From Clostridiales bacterium (lineage in GTDB: Bacteria; Bacillota; Clostridia; Oscillospirales; Oscillospiraceae): a DNA stretch of 64,000 bases. The position numbers and the translations under genes were made by a program. This document shows, piece after piece, positions 1 to 10,074 of this stretch (within the stretch, counting starts at the first letter, position 1; each line of letters begins with the position of its first letter). The notes under the pieces were generated by a model that ran no database searches, was not told where the DNA came from, and was given only the letters and a program-made list of their open reading frames with translations. The DNA is taken from the NCBI GenBank assembly GCA_004556965.1, contig SFFE01000001.1, positions 186,001 to 250,000 of the forward strand, given 5' to 3'.

Positions 1-765
1 GAGAGCGCGATCTTATACATTGCGGACGTGCTCGCCAAGCGGAAAGAGAATCGCCCGGACGTGGACGCCGCATGGGCATCGTTCCGGGAGCACTACCTGC
101 CTGACGCCGACGGAGTGTCCCTGTATGAGGACGAGGAAGATTCTGCGGCGGACAAGCCGAAACGCCGAAAGCCGCGCGCCGGAAAGAAGCACGGAATGTT
201 CTTCCGCGCCGCGACCACGGCCGCAGTGGTCGTTCTGGTTCTGTTTGTGGGGTCGCTCACTGCATATGCGAAGGGCTTCGATTTGTGGAGTGCGGTGGCA
301 AACTGGACAAAAGAGACGTTCGGCTTCGTAACGACGAGCGCGATGTCCCCGGAAATGGGACAAGCGGGCGGGGGAGAGGAAAACGAGCTGCAGCTTGCGC
401 TGGATCGCGACGGCGTCACGGAAGTGACGGCCCCGACCTATATTCCGGAGGGCTACCGGTTCTCCACGTTTACGAAAAACGATGTGAAGGGCGAAAAAGC
501 CTATACAGTTGTGTATGCGACGCGTCCGGCTCCGGCGGAGAAGCAGATCATAATCTCCTTTGGCGAGACTCCGGGGGGAGAATTTGAAAAGGATGCGGAA
601 AATCCGGAGATCCATGAGTGCAATGGCACGCAGTATTACATTATGACGAATATGGGAAACTATCTGGCCGCGTGGAGAACCGAGTCCTATGAGTGTTCCA
701 TTTCCGGCGTCCCGACCAGAGAGGAACTCATCCAAATGATCGATTCCATGGAGGAAGCAACATGA
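1..765 (+). CDS. DUF4367-type single-pass membrane protein, 5' end outside window
   Basis: The frame is already open at base 1, so the N-terminus lies upstream; a GTG at 28 is possible but nothing supports it as the start. The visible part has a charged, basic cytoplasmic stretch, one hydrophobic helix (about bases 205-275) and an outer domain of about 150 residues. The C-terminal pattern, a Trp-containing strand followed by ECSISG and EELIQMIDSM, is what DUF4367 domains show. That domain is common in Firmicutes membrane proteins encoded beside sigma factors, so an anti-sigma or envelope-sensing role is possible but only inferred. Its stop overlaps the start of the next gene (ATGA), indicating co-translation. 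Confidence 0.6.
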   Translation, partial: ESAILYIADVLAKRKENRPDVDAAWASFREHYLPDADGVSLYEDEEDSAADKPKRRKPRAGKKHGMFFRAATTAAVVVLVLFVGSLTAYAKGFDLWSAVANWTKETFGFVTTSAMSPEMGQAGGGEENELQLALDRDGVTEVTAPTYIPEGYRFSTFTKNDVKGEKAYTVVYATRPAPAEKQIIISFGETPGGEFEKDAENPEIHECNGTQYYIMTNMGNYLAAWRTESYECSISGVPTREELIQMIDSMEEAT

Positions 766-1190
766 AGGCAAACATGAAAAAAATCATCGCATTGGTTCTG
801 GTGTTTGCGCTGTGCCTTTCCGTCGCGGCATTTGCGGCGGAAACGCGCGCCAGCAATTATATTACATCGAAGGTCGCAACGGCCAGCAGCGGCAACGGCA
901 TCACGGTGACATTCCGGATCGTAGCGACCGGCACGATGACGGATCTCGGCGCGACCAAGATCGTCATCAAGACCTATTCCGGCACGACGGTCAAAACGTA
1001 TAACTATACCGACGACGGCTTTGCCTACCTGCTGGGACACAACTGCGTGACCTATACGGCGTCGGTTTCCTATCCCGGCTTCCCCGGCAATCAGTACTAT
1101 GCCGTGGTGTATTTCAAGGCGGGCAACAGCTCCGGCAGCGACTCCGCTACCTATACGACCAATCTGGCCACGGCCGTCAAGGACTATTGA
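762..1190 (+). CDS. Small secreted protein of unknown function
   Basis: A 142-residue product. I chose the ATG that overlaps the upstream stop codon (ATGA) because it places a classic signal peptide at the N-terminus: KK near the start, a hydrophobic core, and AFA-AE as a likely cleavage site near residue 25. The mature part of about 117 residues is rich in Thr, Ser, Tyr and Gly with no Cys, as in a small beta-sandwich exported domain. I do not recognise the family with certainty. Linkage to the membrane protein before it suggests a two-gene envelope operon that ends at the terminator just downstream. Confidence 0.6.
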   Translation: MKANMKKIIALVLVFALCLSVAAFAAETRASNYITSKVATASSGNGITVTFRIVATGTMTDLGATKIVIKTYSGTTVKTYNYTDDGFAYLLGHNCVTYTASVSYPGFPGNQYYAVVYFKAGNSSGSDSATYTTNLATAVKDY

Positions 1191-1208
1191 CCCGAACCCG
1201 TGCAAAAC

Positions 1209-1236
1209 AATCACCCGCCAAACTCGGCGGGTGATT
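1209..1236. terminator. Bidirectional intrinsic terminator
   Basis: Perfect 11-bp stem (aatcacccgcc / ggcgggtgatt) with a 6-nt loop and AT-rich flanks on both sides. It lies between convergent genes ending at 1190 (+) and 1259 (-), so it can serve both. Confidence 0.8.
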
Positions 1237-1258
1237 TATTGTATATCGGTTTTTCAGT

Positions 1259-2362
1259 TCAGATTTTGACCAGCTCGTACTCCGCACTGCCGAGTCCGAT
1301 GGCTTCGCCGTGCTCGACGGCGGCGCGCCAGTTCGTGTCCGGGTGCATAGCGGAAAAATGATCGTGCGTGTGGTCGTGGTCGTCGGCGATGAGGCTGCCC
1401 GGATTTGCAGGCTGCGCATTGATCGCGTCGGCGCAGGCAGCGTCGAGCGCCACAGGGTCGAACGAGGCGAACATGCCCACGTTGGGCACGATCGGCACGT
1501 CGTTGTATGCATGGCAGTCGCACTCCGGCGACACATCGACCGCCAGAGAAATGTGGAAGTTCGGCCGCCCGTCGCATACGGCCTTGGCATACTCGGTGAT
1601 CTTGCAGTTGAGCACGTCGTTTGCGGTGTCGAACTCCGCGTGGATCGCCTCAACCGGACATACGCCCACGCAGCGGCCGCAGCCGGTGCATTTTGCCTTG
1701 AGGATGGTGCATTTGCCGTTTTCAATGCGCGGCGCGCCGTGCGCGCAGTTCTTGATGCACTTGCCGCAGCCGATGCAGCGCTCCTGATTGACGACCGGCT
1801 TGCCGGAACTGTGCATGTCCATTTTGCCGGCGCGAGAGCCGGAGCCCATGCCGAGGTTTTTCAGCGCGCCGCCGAAGCCGGCGCTGACGTGACCCTTTGC
1901 ATGGCTGAGCGACACGATGATGTCCGCATCCATGATGGCGCGGCCGATTTTTGCCGCGCGCAGGTATTTGCCGCCGCGGATTGGCACAAGATCGTAGTCC
2001 GTACCCTTGAGTCCGTCGGCAATGATGCACTGCACGCCGGTCTGCAGGGGCGTGTAGCCGTTGCGCATGGCGCTGTCGAGATGATCGAGCGCGTTGGCGC
2101 GGCCGCCGACATACAGGGTGTTGCAGTCGGTGAGAAACGGTTTGCCGCCAAGCTCCTTGATATAGTCGCACACGACCCGCGCCCAGTTCGGGCGCAGATA
2201 GGCCATGTTGCCGGGCTCGCCGAAGTGAATTTTCACCGCGACGTATTTTCCCTGAAAGTCGATCTGCTCAAGGCCGGACGCTTTCATCAGGCGCTTGAGC
2301 TTATCCAGCGTGCTGATCTCGTCCGTGCGCAGGTCCGAAAAATAGACCTTTGATTTTTCCAT
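1259..2362 (-). CDS. DUF362 domain protein with two 4Fe-4S clusters
   Basis: A 367-residue cytoplasmic iron-sulfur protein. The N-terminal two thirds match DUF362 (KIHFGEPGN and SHAKGHVSAGFGGALKN are typical). Around residues 195-240 sit two ferredoxin motifs, CIGCGKCIKNC and CTGCGRCVGVCP, each with the CxxCxxCxxxC spacing of a 4Fe-4S cluster. Near the C-terminus there is a short His/Asp-rich stretch (DDHDHTHDH) that could bind metal. The family is widespread in anaerobes; its exact redox partner is not established, and nothing in the neighbourhood settles it. The CsoR-type metal repressor immediately upstream on the same strand (22-bp gap) makes co-transcription likely. Confidence 0.8.
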   Translation of the reverse strand: MEKSKVYFSDLRTDEISTLDKLKRLMKASGLEQIDFQGKYVAVKIHFGEPGNMAYLRPNWARVVCDYIKELGGKPFLTDCNTLYVGGRANALDHLDSAMRNGYTPLQTGVQCIIADGLKGTDYDLVPIRGGKYLRAAKIGRAIMDADIIVSLSHAKGHVSAGFGGALKNLGMGSGSRAGKMDMHSSGKPVVNQERCIGCGKCIKNCAHGAPRIENGKCTILKAKCTGCGRCVGVCPVEAIHAEFDTANDVLNCKITEYAKAVCDGRPNFHISLAVDVSPECDCHAYNDVPIVPNVGMFASFDPVALDAACADAINAQPANPGSLIADDHDHTHDHFSAMHPDTNWRAAVEHGEAIGLGSAEYELVKI

Positions 2363-2384
2363 GCTGTAACATGCCTCCGTTTCG

Positions 2385-2759
2385 TCAGGACATAAATTTT
2401 TCGATCGCCGTGTTCAGATCCTCAATCGACTGTTGGTCGCCGGTCTCGACGGCGTCGGCCAGGCAGTGCTCAATGTGGTCTTTGAGGATGACCTTGGCGG
2501 TGTTGTTCAGCGCGGAGCGCACCGCCGCAAGCTGCACCAGCACCTCCGTGCAGTCGCGCCCGTCCTCAACCATGCGCTTGACCGATTCCAGATGGCCGAT
2601 GGCGCGGGACAGGCGGTTGAGCACCGCCTTGGTCTGCGTGTGGCTGTGTGTGTGCGGATGGGTATCGCCCTCGCCGTGAGAATGCGTGTAAACATGACCG
2701 TTTGCATCTGTGTGCGTATGCTCGTGCACGTGGTCATGGCAGTGTTCCTGCTGTGACAT
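2385..2759 (-). CDS. CsoR/RcnR-family metal-sensing repressor with His-rich N-terminus
   Basis: A 124-residue protein. The C-terminal 80 residues are the all-helical CsoR/RcnR/FrmR fold (LNRLSRAIGHLESVKRMVEDGRDC). Cys70, His95 and Cys99 have the 25- and 4-residue spacing of the Cys-His-Cys copper(I) site of CsoR. The first 42 residues are unusually rich in His (about 13), like an extra metal-binding tail, which leaves nickel, cobalt or zinc sensing open. I chose the start at 2759 because a purine-rich ribosome site (gggggcgag) precedes it; an in-frame ATG 17 codons upstream has none. No cognate efflux pump lies next to it. Confidence 0.8.
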   Translation of the reverse strand: MSQQEHCHDHVHEHTHTDANGHVYTHSHGEGDTHPHTHSHTQTKAVLNRLSRAIGHLESVKRMVEDGRDCTEVLVQLAAVRSALNNTAKVILKDHIEHCLADAVETGDQQSIEDLNTAIEKFMS

Positions 2760-2875
2760 CTTCTCGCCCCCTATGGCAAGAATTTTACTCATTTTTTTGA
2801 AGCCTGTCAATATTCAGATCCAGGGTGCGGCGACCGGAAGCGGAGCGCCCGCCGGGTGCCCCGCGCCGCCGCGGC

Positions 2876-3565
2876 TCACGTGTCCTCCCCGAACGCCTCC
2901 CGCAGCTTCTCAATCGCCCGCTTTTCAATGCGCGATACATAGGAGCGGCTGATGCCGCAGCTTTCGGCGACTTCCCGCTGCGTCAGCGGTTTCCCACCGC
3001 TGAGCCCGTAGCGCATGCGGATGATGTCCGCTTCGCGCGGGTCGAGCGAGGTGTCGATGTATTGCCGCAGCGCGCGGCAGGTTTCAGAATGCTGCAGGCG
3101 TTCATCCAGATCCTCCTCCTCGGCCAGAATGTCCATCAGCGACAGCGTGTTCCCGTCGCCGTCCGTGTCGATGGCGTCGGACAGGGAAAGCTCGGCGGCG
3201 TTCTTGCGCGCGCTGCGAAAGTGCATCAGGATTTCATTTTCGGTGCATTTGCTCGCATAGGTCGCGAGCCGCACGCCCTTGTCGGGACGGTAGGTGTTGA
3301 TCCCTTTGATGAGCCCGATCGTGCCGATGGAAATGAGATCGTCCGCGTCCTCAGCCTGCGTATAATATTTTTTGATAATGTGCGCGACGAGGCGGAGATT
3401 GTGCTCGATCAGCACATTGCGCGCTTCCAGGTCGCCCTGCATCCATGCATCAATGTATTTGCGCTCCTCCTGCGCCGAGAGCGGCCGCGGAAACGACCCG
3501 CCCGGCGACAGCCGCAGCATCAGAAATGCGCTGCTCATCATCAGCAAAAGTGTACTGTACAGCAT
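2876..3565 (-). CDS. sigK: RNA polymerase sigma factor, sporulation sigma-K type
   Basis: A 229-residue sigma-70 family factor that would direct late mother-cell transcription in sporulation. Residues 25-60 carry the family signature FPRPLS...GDLEARNVLIEHNL and then RLVAHIIKKYY (region 2). The C-terminus holds region 4 with a helix-turn-helix (TQREVAESCGISRSYVSRIE). The N-terminus begins with a hydrophobic stretch (LYSTLLLMMSSAFLML), which matches the pro-sequence of SigE/SigK precursors. Start chosen at 3565 because of a strong ggaggt site; a longer in-frame extension lacks one. The gene is continuous, with no skin-type insertion. SigE is the alternative, but the PLS...EARNVLIEHN pattern favours SigK. 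Confidence 0.8.
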   Translation of the reverse strand: MLYSTLLLMMSSAFLMLRLSPGGSFPRPLSAQEERKYIDAWMQGDLEARNVLIEHNLRLVAHIIKKYYTQAEDADDLISIGTIGLIKGINTYRPDKGVRLATYASKCTENEILMHFRSARKNAAELSLSDAIDTDGDGNTLSLMDILAEEEDLDERLQHSETCRALRQYIDTSLDPREADIIRMRYGLSGGKPLTQREVAESCGISRSYVSRIEKRAIEKLREAFGEDT

Positions 3566-3721
3566 CTGTAAGACCTCCGTTCGATGATATTGGATTCTAT
3601 TCGCCACCTGCCAGTACACTTTCCAATTGGCCATTTATTGAACAGTGAGTTGAATTGGGAATTTTGCACTGTACATGATATGGAGAAATTGCCGGACAAT
3701 CTATAAAATTCAGTGTTTTAC

Positions 3722-3750
3722 TTGACAAATCTTCCAATAAGCGTTAAGAT
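3722..3750 (+). promoter_or_regulatory. Sigma-A-type promoter for the 69-residue orphan gene
   Basis: TTGACA at 3722-3727, 17-bp spacer, TAAGAT at 3745-3750. The -35 box is perfect and the -10 box matches at 4 of 6 positions. The coding start is 63 bp further on, leaving room for a short leader. Confidence 0.6.
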
Positions 3751-3812
3751 TTATACAATAGGTGTGACTTGCATCAGCGAAACGCACCTGCAATTTGAAA
3801 GGAGACACTAGA

Positions 3813-4022
3813 ATGGATTACAAAACTCTGAATGTTAAGACGTTCATTGAGGACATGAACGGCAAAGCGATCATGGAGAAGACGGTTCCCTCTCTGACCA
3901 AGTATCCCCTGAAGCTCTTCTATAAGAAGTCCGTTGGCGACATCGTTGATCTGGTCCGCAGCAAGAAGCTGGTTCCGGAAGATGCGATCCAGGCTTTCAT
4001 CAAGGAAGTCGAAGCGCTCTAA
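3813..4022 (+). CDS. Conserved-looking 69-residue protein of unknown function
   Basis: A small, soluble, charged protein (MDYKTLNVKTFIEDMNG...) with no signal peptide, membrane helix or Cys. The start at 3813 follows a good aaaggagacac ribosome site; a start 18 bases upstream would sit on that site. Its final residues are acidic and helical. It has its own near-consensus promoter and a strong intrinsic terminator, so it is a free-standing, probably well-expressed transcript. I recognise no family, and the neighbours (sigma-K on one side, ppdK on the other, both on the opposite strand) give no functional hint. Confidence 0.65.
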   Translation: MDYKTLNVKTFIEDMNGKAIMEKTVPSLTKYPLKLFYKKSVGDIVDLVRSKKLVPEDAIQAFIKEVEAL

Positions 4023-4040
4023 TCAAGCTGAGAACATACT

Positions 4041-4065
4041 AACTCCCGCCCTTGAGGCGGGAGTT
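4041..4065 (+). terminator. Intrinsic terminator after the 69-residue orphan gene
   Basis: Perfect 10-bp stem aactcccgcc / ggcgggagtt with a 5-nt loop, followed by a run of T. Confidence 0.9.
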
Positions 4066-4095
4066 TTTTGCGGGTGTCTCTAAAAAGTCAATACA

Positions 4096-4129
4096 CAGTC
4101 CCCCGGCTCCGAACAGAGCCGGGGGACTG
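4096..4129 (-). terminator. Strong hairpin downstream of ppdK
   Basis: Perfect 14-bp GC-rich stem (cagtcccccggctc / gagccgggggactg) with a 6-nt loop. On the minus strand a T-rich stretch follows only after several bases, so termination is likely but not textbook. Confidence 0.6.
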
Positions 4130-4168
4130 CGATTGTGTTTGCGTTACAGGTTCCAATGCGGGGCGGGT

Positions 4169-6802
<2,634 letters not shown>

Positions 6803-7203
6803 TTATTTCATCCTTCCTTTCAGACGGCAGCCATTCACAGCTCCGATGCCTTGCCAAAGGGCAGTCGGGCGCTCTGCAATGCTGTCACCAAATTTCCGTG
6901 TAGTTTCTGCTAAAACAAACGGGAAGCAGCTTGTTAAATAATTATTATACTGGTTAAAAGGAAAATTGCAATATCATTTCGGAGGGATATGCTCAATTTT
7001 ATAAATATTTGCGATTGATCGAAACAGAACGGTTCCTTGCGGAAATGACGGCTGCTTTTCTAAGGGAATAACTGTGTTTCCAGTGGGTTTCTGTCAGACT
7101 CCGGGCTTGCCGAAGCTGCCGGGATGAGGCCGATCCGGACGATGCGCCGGTCTAAGGCTGCGGTTCCCATGCACAGAAACTTGCGGCGTGTTCCATCAGT
7201 GCC
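6803..7203. other. Intergenic region between ppdK and the AbrB-ABC operon
   Basis: About 400 bp between divergent transcription units. It holds the ppdK promoter. From about 7040 to 7200 it is GC-rich without a convincing frame, ribosome site or repeat; I see nothing else in it. Confidence 0.5.
6944..6971 (-). promoter_or_regulatory. Promoter of ppdK
   Basis: On the minus strand TTGCAA (6966-6971), 16-bp spacer, perfect TATAAT (6944-6949). It leaves a leader of about 135 bases before the ppdK start codon. Confidence 0.6.
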
Positions 7204-7232
7204 TTGACAAAAGGTTTTGCTTATGCTACTTT
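7204..7232 (+). promoter_or_regulatory. Promoter of the AbrB-ABC operon
   Basis: Perfect TTGACA at 7204-7209, 17-bp spacer, weak TACTTT at 7227-7232. The palindrome at 7233-7257 starts right after the -10 box. Confidence 0.5.
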
Positions 7233-7257
7233 GTAAGAAAAGTATTACTATTCTTAC
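7233..7257 (+). promoter_or_regulatory. Palindromic operator candidate
   Basis: A 25-bp imperfect palindrome with arms gtaagaa...ttcttac and an inner agta/tact pair. It covers the expected transcription start and ends 13 bp before the AbrB-type regulator gene, the place for an autoregulatory operator. Confidence 0.55.
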
Positions 7258-7270
7258 TTTGAGGTGCGAC

Positions 7271-7564
7271 ATGAAAAAACTGGATGATAAATTTATGAGT
7301 ACGGTACGGATCGGGCCGAAGGGGCAGATCGTGATCCCCAAGGAGGTTCGCGAAATGTTCGGGCTGGAGCCGGGCGATTCGCTGATCCTGCTGGCGGACA
7401 AAACGCGCGGCATTGCGCTGCAGAGCAGCAGCTTCTATGAGCATATGGTGCGCGCGGTGTTCGACGGGAAGGCCGGCGAGGTGCTCCCGGAACAGTCGGA
7501 GGAGGAAGCGCAGATTTTTGCGAGCAACCTGAAAGCCGAGCTGGAAGGCGGTGATGAGCCTTGA
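7271..7564 (+). CDS. AbrB/MazE-family (SpoVT-AbrB fold) transcriptional regulator
   Basis: A 97-residue DNA-binding protein. Residues 9-50 are a canonical swapped-hairpin AbrB domain (VRIGPKGQIVIPKEVREMFGLEPGDSL). The remaining 45 residues are an acidic helical tail, probably for oligomerisation. The start follows gaggtg; a longer in-frame start would sit within the promoter and palindrome. The stop overlaps the TTG start of the ABC ATPase gene, so regulator and transporter are translationally coupled. It most likely controls its own exporter operon through the palindrome just upstream. An antitoxin role is less likely because no toxin gene follows. Confidence 0.85.
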   Translation: MKKLDDKFMSTVRIGPKGQIVIPKEVREMFGLEPGDSLILLADKTRGIALQSSSFYEHMVRAVFDGKAGEVLPEQSEEEAQIFASNLKAELEGGDEP

Positions 7565-8298
7565 ACACGCTGGAGGTGGCGGGCCTGTGCAAGACCTATC
7601 CGGCGTTCCGGCTGCAGGATATATCCTTTTCCGTGGAGCCGGGCGCGATCATGGGCTTCATCGGCCGCAACGGCGCGGGAAAGAGCACCACGCTCAAGGC
7701 GATGCTGAATCTGGTGCATCCCGACAGCGGCACGGTGCGCATGTTCGGTATGGATTTTTATGAAAACGAGCTGGCGTGCAAGCAGGCGCTTGGCGTGGTG
7801 CTCGGCGGCGTGGACTTTTATGCGAACAAAAAGGCGCGCACCGTCACGGATGTGACACGGCGGTTTTATCCGCAGTGGGAGGAAGAAAAATACCGGCACT
7901 ATCTGAAGCTGTTTGAGCTGGATGAGGAGAAGAAGATCTCGCAGCTCTCGGCGGGGATGCGGGTGAAGTACATGCTGGCGCTGGCGCTGTCGCACAACGC
8001 GAAGCTGCTGATCCTCGACGAGCCGACGAGCGGGCTCGACCCCGTCTCGCGCGACGAGCTGACGGCGCTGTTTCGCGGCGTGGTCGCCGATGGGGAGCGG
8101 AGCATCCTGTTTTCCACACACATCACCTCCGATCTGGAGAAGTGTGCCTCGCATATCACGATGATCCAAAACGGCCAAATCCTCTGCAGCGACACAAAAG
8201 CGGGCTTTCTTGCCCGGTATCAGGAGATTGGAGCGACATTGGAGGATGTGTTTGTATCGCTGGAAAGGAGAAGCTATGACAGCGCAGATTTTGTATAA
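7561..8298 (+). CDS. ABC transporter ATP-binding protein
   Basis: A 245-residue ATPase subunit of an ABC-2-type exporter. It shows Walker A (GRNGAGKST), a divergent signature (LSAGMRVKYMLALALS), Walker B with catalytic Glu (LLILDEPTSGLD) and the switch His (STHITSD). It begins with TTG overlapping the preceding stop; no better in-frame start is available. It resembles the YhcH/BcrA-like exporters that often sit beside small regulators in Firmicutes, where they move drugs, peptides or lipids; the substrate cannot be read from sequence. It overlaps the permease gene by 23 bp. Confidence 0.9.
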   Translation: MNTLEVAGLCKTYPAFRLQDISFSVEPGAIMGFIGRNGAGKSTTLKAMLNLVHPDSGTVRMFGMDFYENELACKQALGVVLGGVDFYANKKARTVTDVTRRFYPQWEEEKYRHYLKLFELDEEKKISQLSAGMRVKYMLALALSHNAKLLILDEPTSGLDPVSRDELTALFRGVVADGERSILFSTHITSDLEKCASHITMIQNGQILCSDTKAGFLARYQEIGATLEDVFVSLERRSYDSADFV

Positions 8299-8926
8299 GG
8301 AGCTTCGCCTCGTACTGCACCCGGCAGCGCTGCTGTTCGTGCTCTTCGGCGTAATGCTGCTGATCCCGAGCTATCCGTATTACGTCGCCATTTTCTATGG
8401 CACGCTGGGCGTGTTTTTCTGCTTTATGAACGCGCGCGAGAACCGGGACGTGTACTATTCTGCCGTGCTGCCGGCGTCGAAGCGCGCCATGGTGCGCGGA
8501 CGGGCGCTGTTCGTGGCCGTGCTGGAGCTGGCGCAGCTTGCGCTGGCCGTGCCGTTCGCCATCGTGAGTGTGCGCATCAATCCCAACGGCGGCAACCCTG
8601 TGGGCATCGACCCGAACGTGGCGTTTTTCGGCCTGTCGCTGCTGCTGTTCGGCATCTTCAACGTGGTGTTTCTGCCGCGGTTTTACCGGACGGGCGTGAA
8701 TGTCGGACGGTCGTATCTGGTGTCCATGATCCCCGTGACGCTGTACATCGTGGCGGCGGAGGTGCTGGTGCATGTGCCGGGGCTGGGCGCGTATCTGGAC
8801 GGTACGGGCGCCGCTGCGCAGCTTGCACAGCTCCCGGTGCTGGCCGGTGGAGCCGTGCTGTATGCGCTGCTTACGTGGGCAGCCTTCCGCACCGCCGCTG
8901 CGCGGTTTGAGAAAGTCGATTTGTAA
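8276..8926 (+). CDS. ABC-2-type exporter permease
   Basis: A 216-residue membrane protein with about six hydrophobic segments (for example AALLFVLFGVMLLI, VAFFGLSLLLFGIF, LPVLAGGAVLYALLTWAA). The cytoplasmic loop after the second helix (ENRDVYYSAVLPASKRAMVRGR) is typical of ABC_2 permeases, where it contacts the ATPase. The start at 8276 follows aaaggag and lies inside the end of the ATPase gene, so the two subunits are coupled. Together with the AbrB regulator these form a three-gene exporter operon. Confidence 0.85.
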   Translation: MTAQILYKELRLVLHPAALLFVLFGVMLLIPSYPYYVAIFYGTLGVFFCFMNARENRDVYYSAVLPASKRAMVRGRALFVAVLELAQLALAVPFAIVSVRINPNGGNPVGIDPNVAFFGLSLLLFGIFNVVFLPRFYRTGVNVGRSYLVSMIPVTLYIVAAEVLVHVPGLGAYLDGTGAAAQLAQLPVLAGGAVLYALLTWAAFRTAAARFEKVDL

Positions 8927-9019
8927 CAACAAACGTGTTTATGAATGAGAAAAAAGAGCAGCGTGCGCGGGACTTTTCCAAAACGTTCCTGGAACAAATG
9001 AAGAACGAAGCATGAAAAA

Positions 9020-9049
9020 CAGCGGAGGCTTTTTGGCAAGCCTCCGCTG
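9020..9049. terminator. Hairpin after the permease gene
   Basis: Perfect 11-bp stem (cagcggaggct / agcctccgctg). The T run is on the left, so as an intrinsic terminator it would work for minus-strand transcription, yet only plus-strand genes flank it. It may still end the operon weakly. Confidence 0.4.
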
Positions 9050-9078
9050 AACGAATCGAACCGCAGGGAATCAATGAC

Positions 9079-9107
9079 TTGCCGGACCGGGGAATGTGTG
9101 GTATCAT
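9079..9107 (+). promoter_or_regulatory. Promoter of the VanY-like gene
   Basis: TTGCCG (9079-9084), 17-bp spacer, TATCAT (9102-9107), 35 bp before the GTG start. Confidence 0.6.
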
Positions 9108-9141
9108 GCTGCTGTGAAATTGCCGGAAGGGGGAGTGCAGC

Positions 9142-9903
9142 GTGAAGAAAAAGCAGATCTGGATGACCGCAATTTTTATGGTGCTGCTGATCCTGTGCGC
9201 CATGCTGGTGTTCTCCCGTGCCGGGGAAGCGTCGGAGGAGTCTGCCGGTTCGGGACATGCGGACGTTGATCTCATACTGCCGCCGCAGGCGTCGGACGCG
9301 GTGCAGACGCCTGCATATGAAAACCTGCCGGACATTGATATCACGTCGTGGGAATACCTGTTCGTCAACCAGTCCCACTCCATCGGGCAGTACGCGCCGG
9401 AGGTCACCGCCGTCGGCGAGGGGAACGCTTATTTCGACACCCGCGCCGTAGAGGCATTCCGTGCGCTGCTGCAGGGCGCGCGCGACGCGGGCTTTGCGCC
9501 GCACATCTATTGCGCATACCGGCCCTATGCCACGCAGGAGAGCCAGTTTTCCAATGAGGTGGCCAAGTACGTCAGGCAGGGGTATTCCGAAAGCGATGCG
9601 AAAAAGGCCGCCGCGCTCGTTGTGGCCGAGCCGGGCACGAGCGAGCACCAGACCGGCCTGAGCGCCGACGTGGTCGATCAGTACTACGAGTCGCTGAGCG
9701 TGGACCGTGTGGACGCTTCGTTTATGCAGTGGCTGCGCGAGCATTGCGCGGAATACGGCTTCATCCTGCGCTATCCGGAGGAGAAGGCGGACGTGACCGG
9801 CCGGAACGAGCCGTGGCACGTGCGCTATGTCGGGCCGGAGGCCGCGCAGTTCATGATGGAAAACGGCCTGTGCATGGAGGAATTCGTGGCACTGTACCGC
9901 TAG
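9142..9903 (+). CDS. D-alanyl-D-alanine carboxypeptidase, VanY/M15B family
   Basis: A 253-residue membrane-anchored peptidase that would trim D-Ala from peptidoglycan stem peptides outside the cell. An N-terminal anchor (residues 6-25) is followed by a linker and the M15 domain. The zinc and catalytic residues are visible: SEHQTGLSAD (His169, Asp176) and EPWHVRYVG (Glu223, His226). CAYRPYATQ is the usual family motif ahead of them. Start is GTG with a purine-rich upstream site (ggaaggggga). It stands alone with its own promoter; no vancomycin-resistance genes are nearby, so housekeeping wall maturation is the likely role. Confidence 0.9.
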   Translation: MKKKQIWMTAIFMVLLILCAMLVFSRAGEASEESAGSGHADVDLILPPQASDAVQTPAYENLPDIDITSWEYLFVNQSHSIGQYAPEVTAVGEGNAYFDTRAVEAFRALLQGARDAGFAPHIYCAYRPYATQESQFSNEVAKYVRQGYSESDAKKAAALVVAEPGTSEHQTGLSADVVDQYYESLSVDRVDASFMQWLREHCAEYGFILRYPEEKADVTGRNEPWHVRYVGPEAAQFMMENGLCMEEFVALYR

Positions 9904-9947
9904 CCGGCACGGACGGAACAATTTTCGCGCCGCGCGGTAAAAAATGC

Positions 9948-9976
9948 TTGCATTGCAGCATGTGGAATGCTATAAT
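9948..9976 (+). promoter_or_regulatory. Promoter of the rimP-nusA-infB operon
   Basis: TTGCAT (9948-9953), 17-bp spacer, perfect TATAAT (9971-9976). The predicted transcription start is near 9983, about 90 bases before rimP. Confidence 0.75.
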
Positions 9977-10005
9977 CTCAATGTACGATGTATGTAGCAT
10001 TTGAC

Positions 10006-10032
10006 AGAGTGGGCGCGCCGCCCACTCTTTTT
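10006..10032 (+). terminator. Leader terminator or attenuator ahead of rimP
   Basis: Perfect 10-bp stem agagtgggcg / cgcccactct with a 3-nt loop, followed directly by ttttcttg. It lies downstream of the TATAAT promoter and upstream of rimP, so it would stop transcripts about 50 bases long unless bypassed. Confidence 0.75.
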
Positions 10033-10074
10033 CTTGAAGTTCTTTAATCTGTCAGAAAGTGGATTCGGTGATGT

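Noticed and set aside
3551..3680. Repeated ACTGTAC-like motifs upstream of sigK as a regulatory array
   Set aside because: Three short matches in varied orientation and spacing; too weak to separate from chance.
9020..9049. Terminator of the ABC exporter operon
   Set aside because: The hairpin is perfect but its T run is on the wrong side for the plus-strand genes; listed only with low confidence.
10006..10028. Terminator for the VanY-like gene
   Set aside because: A good promoter (9948-9976) stands between that gene and the hairpin, so the hairpin is better read as a leader element of rimP; it may still catch read-through.
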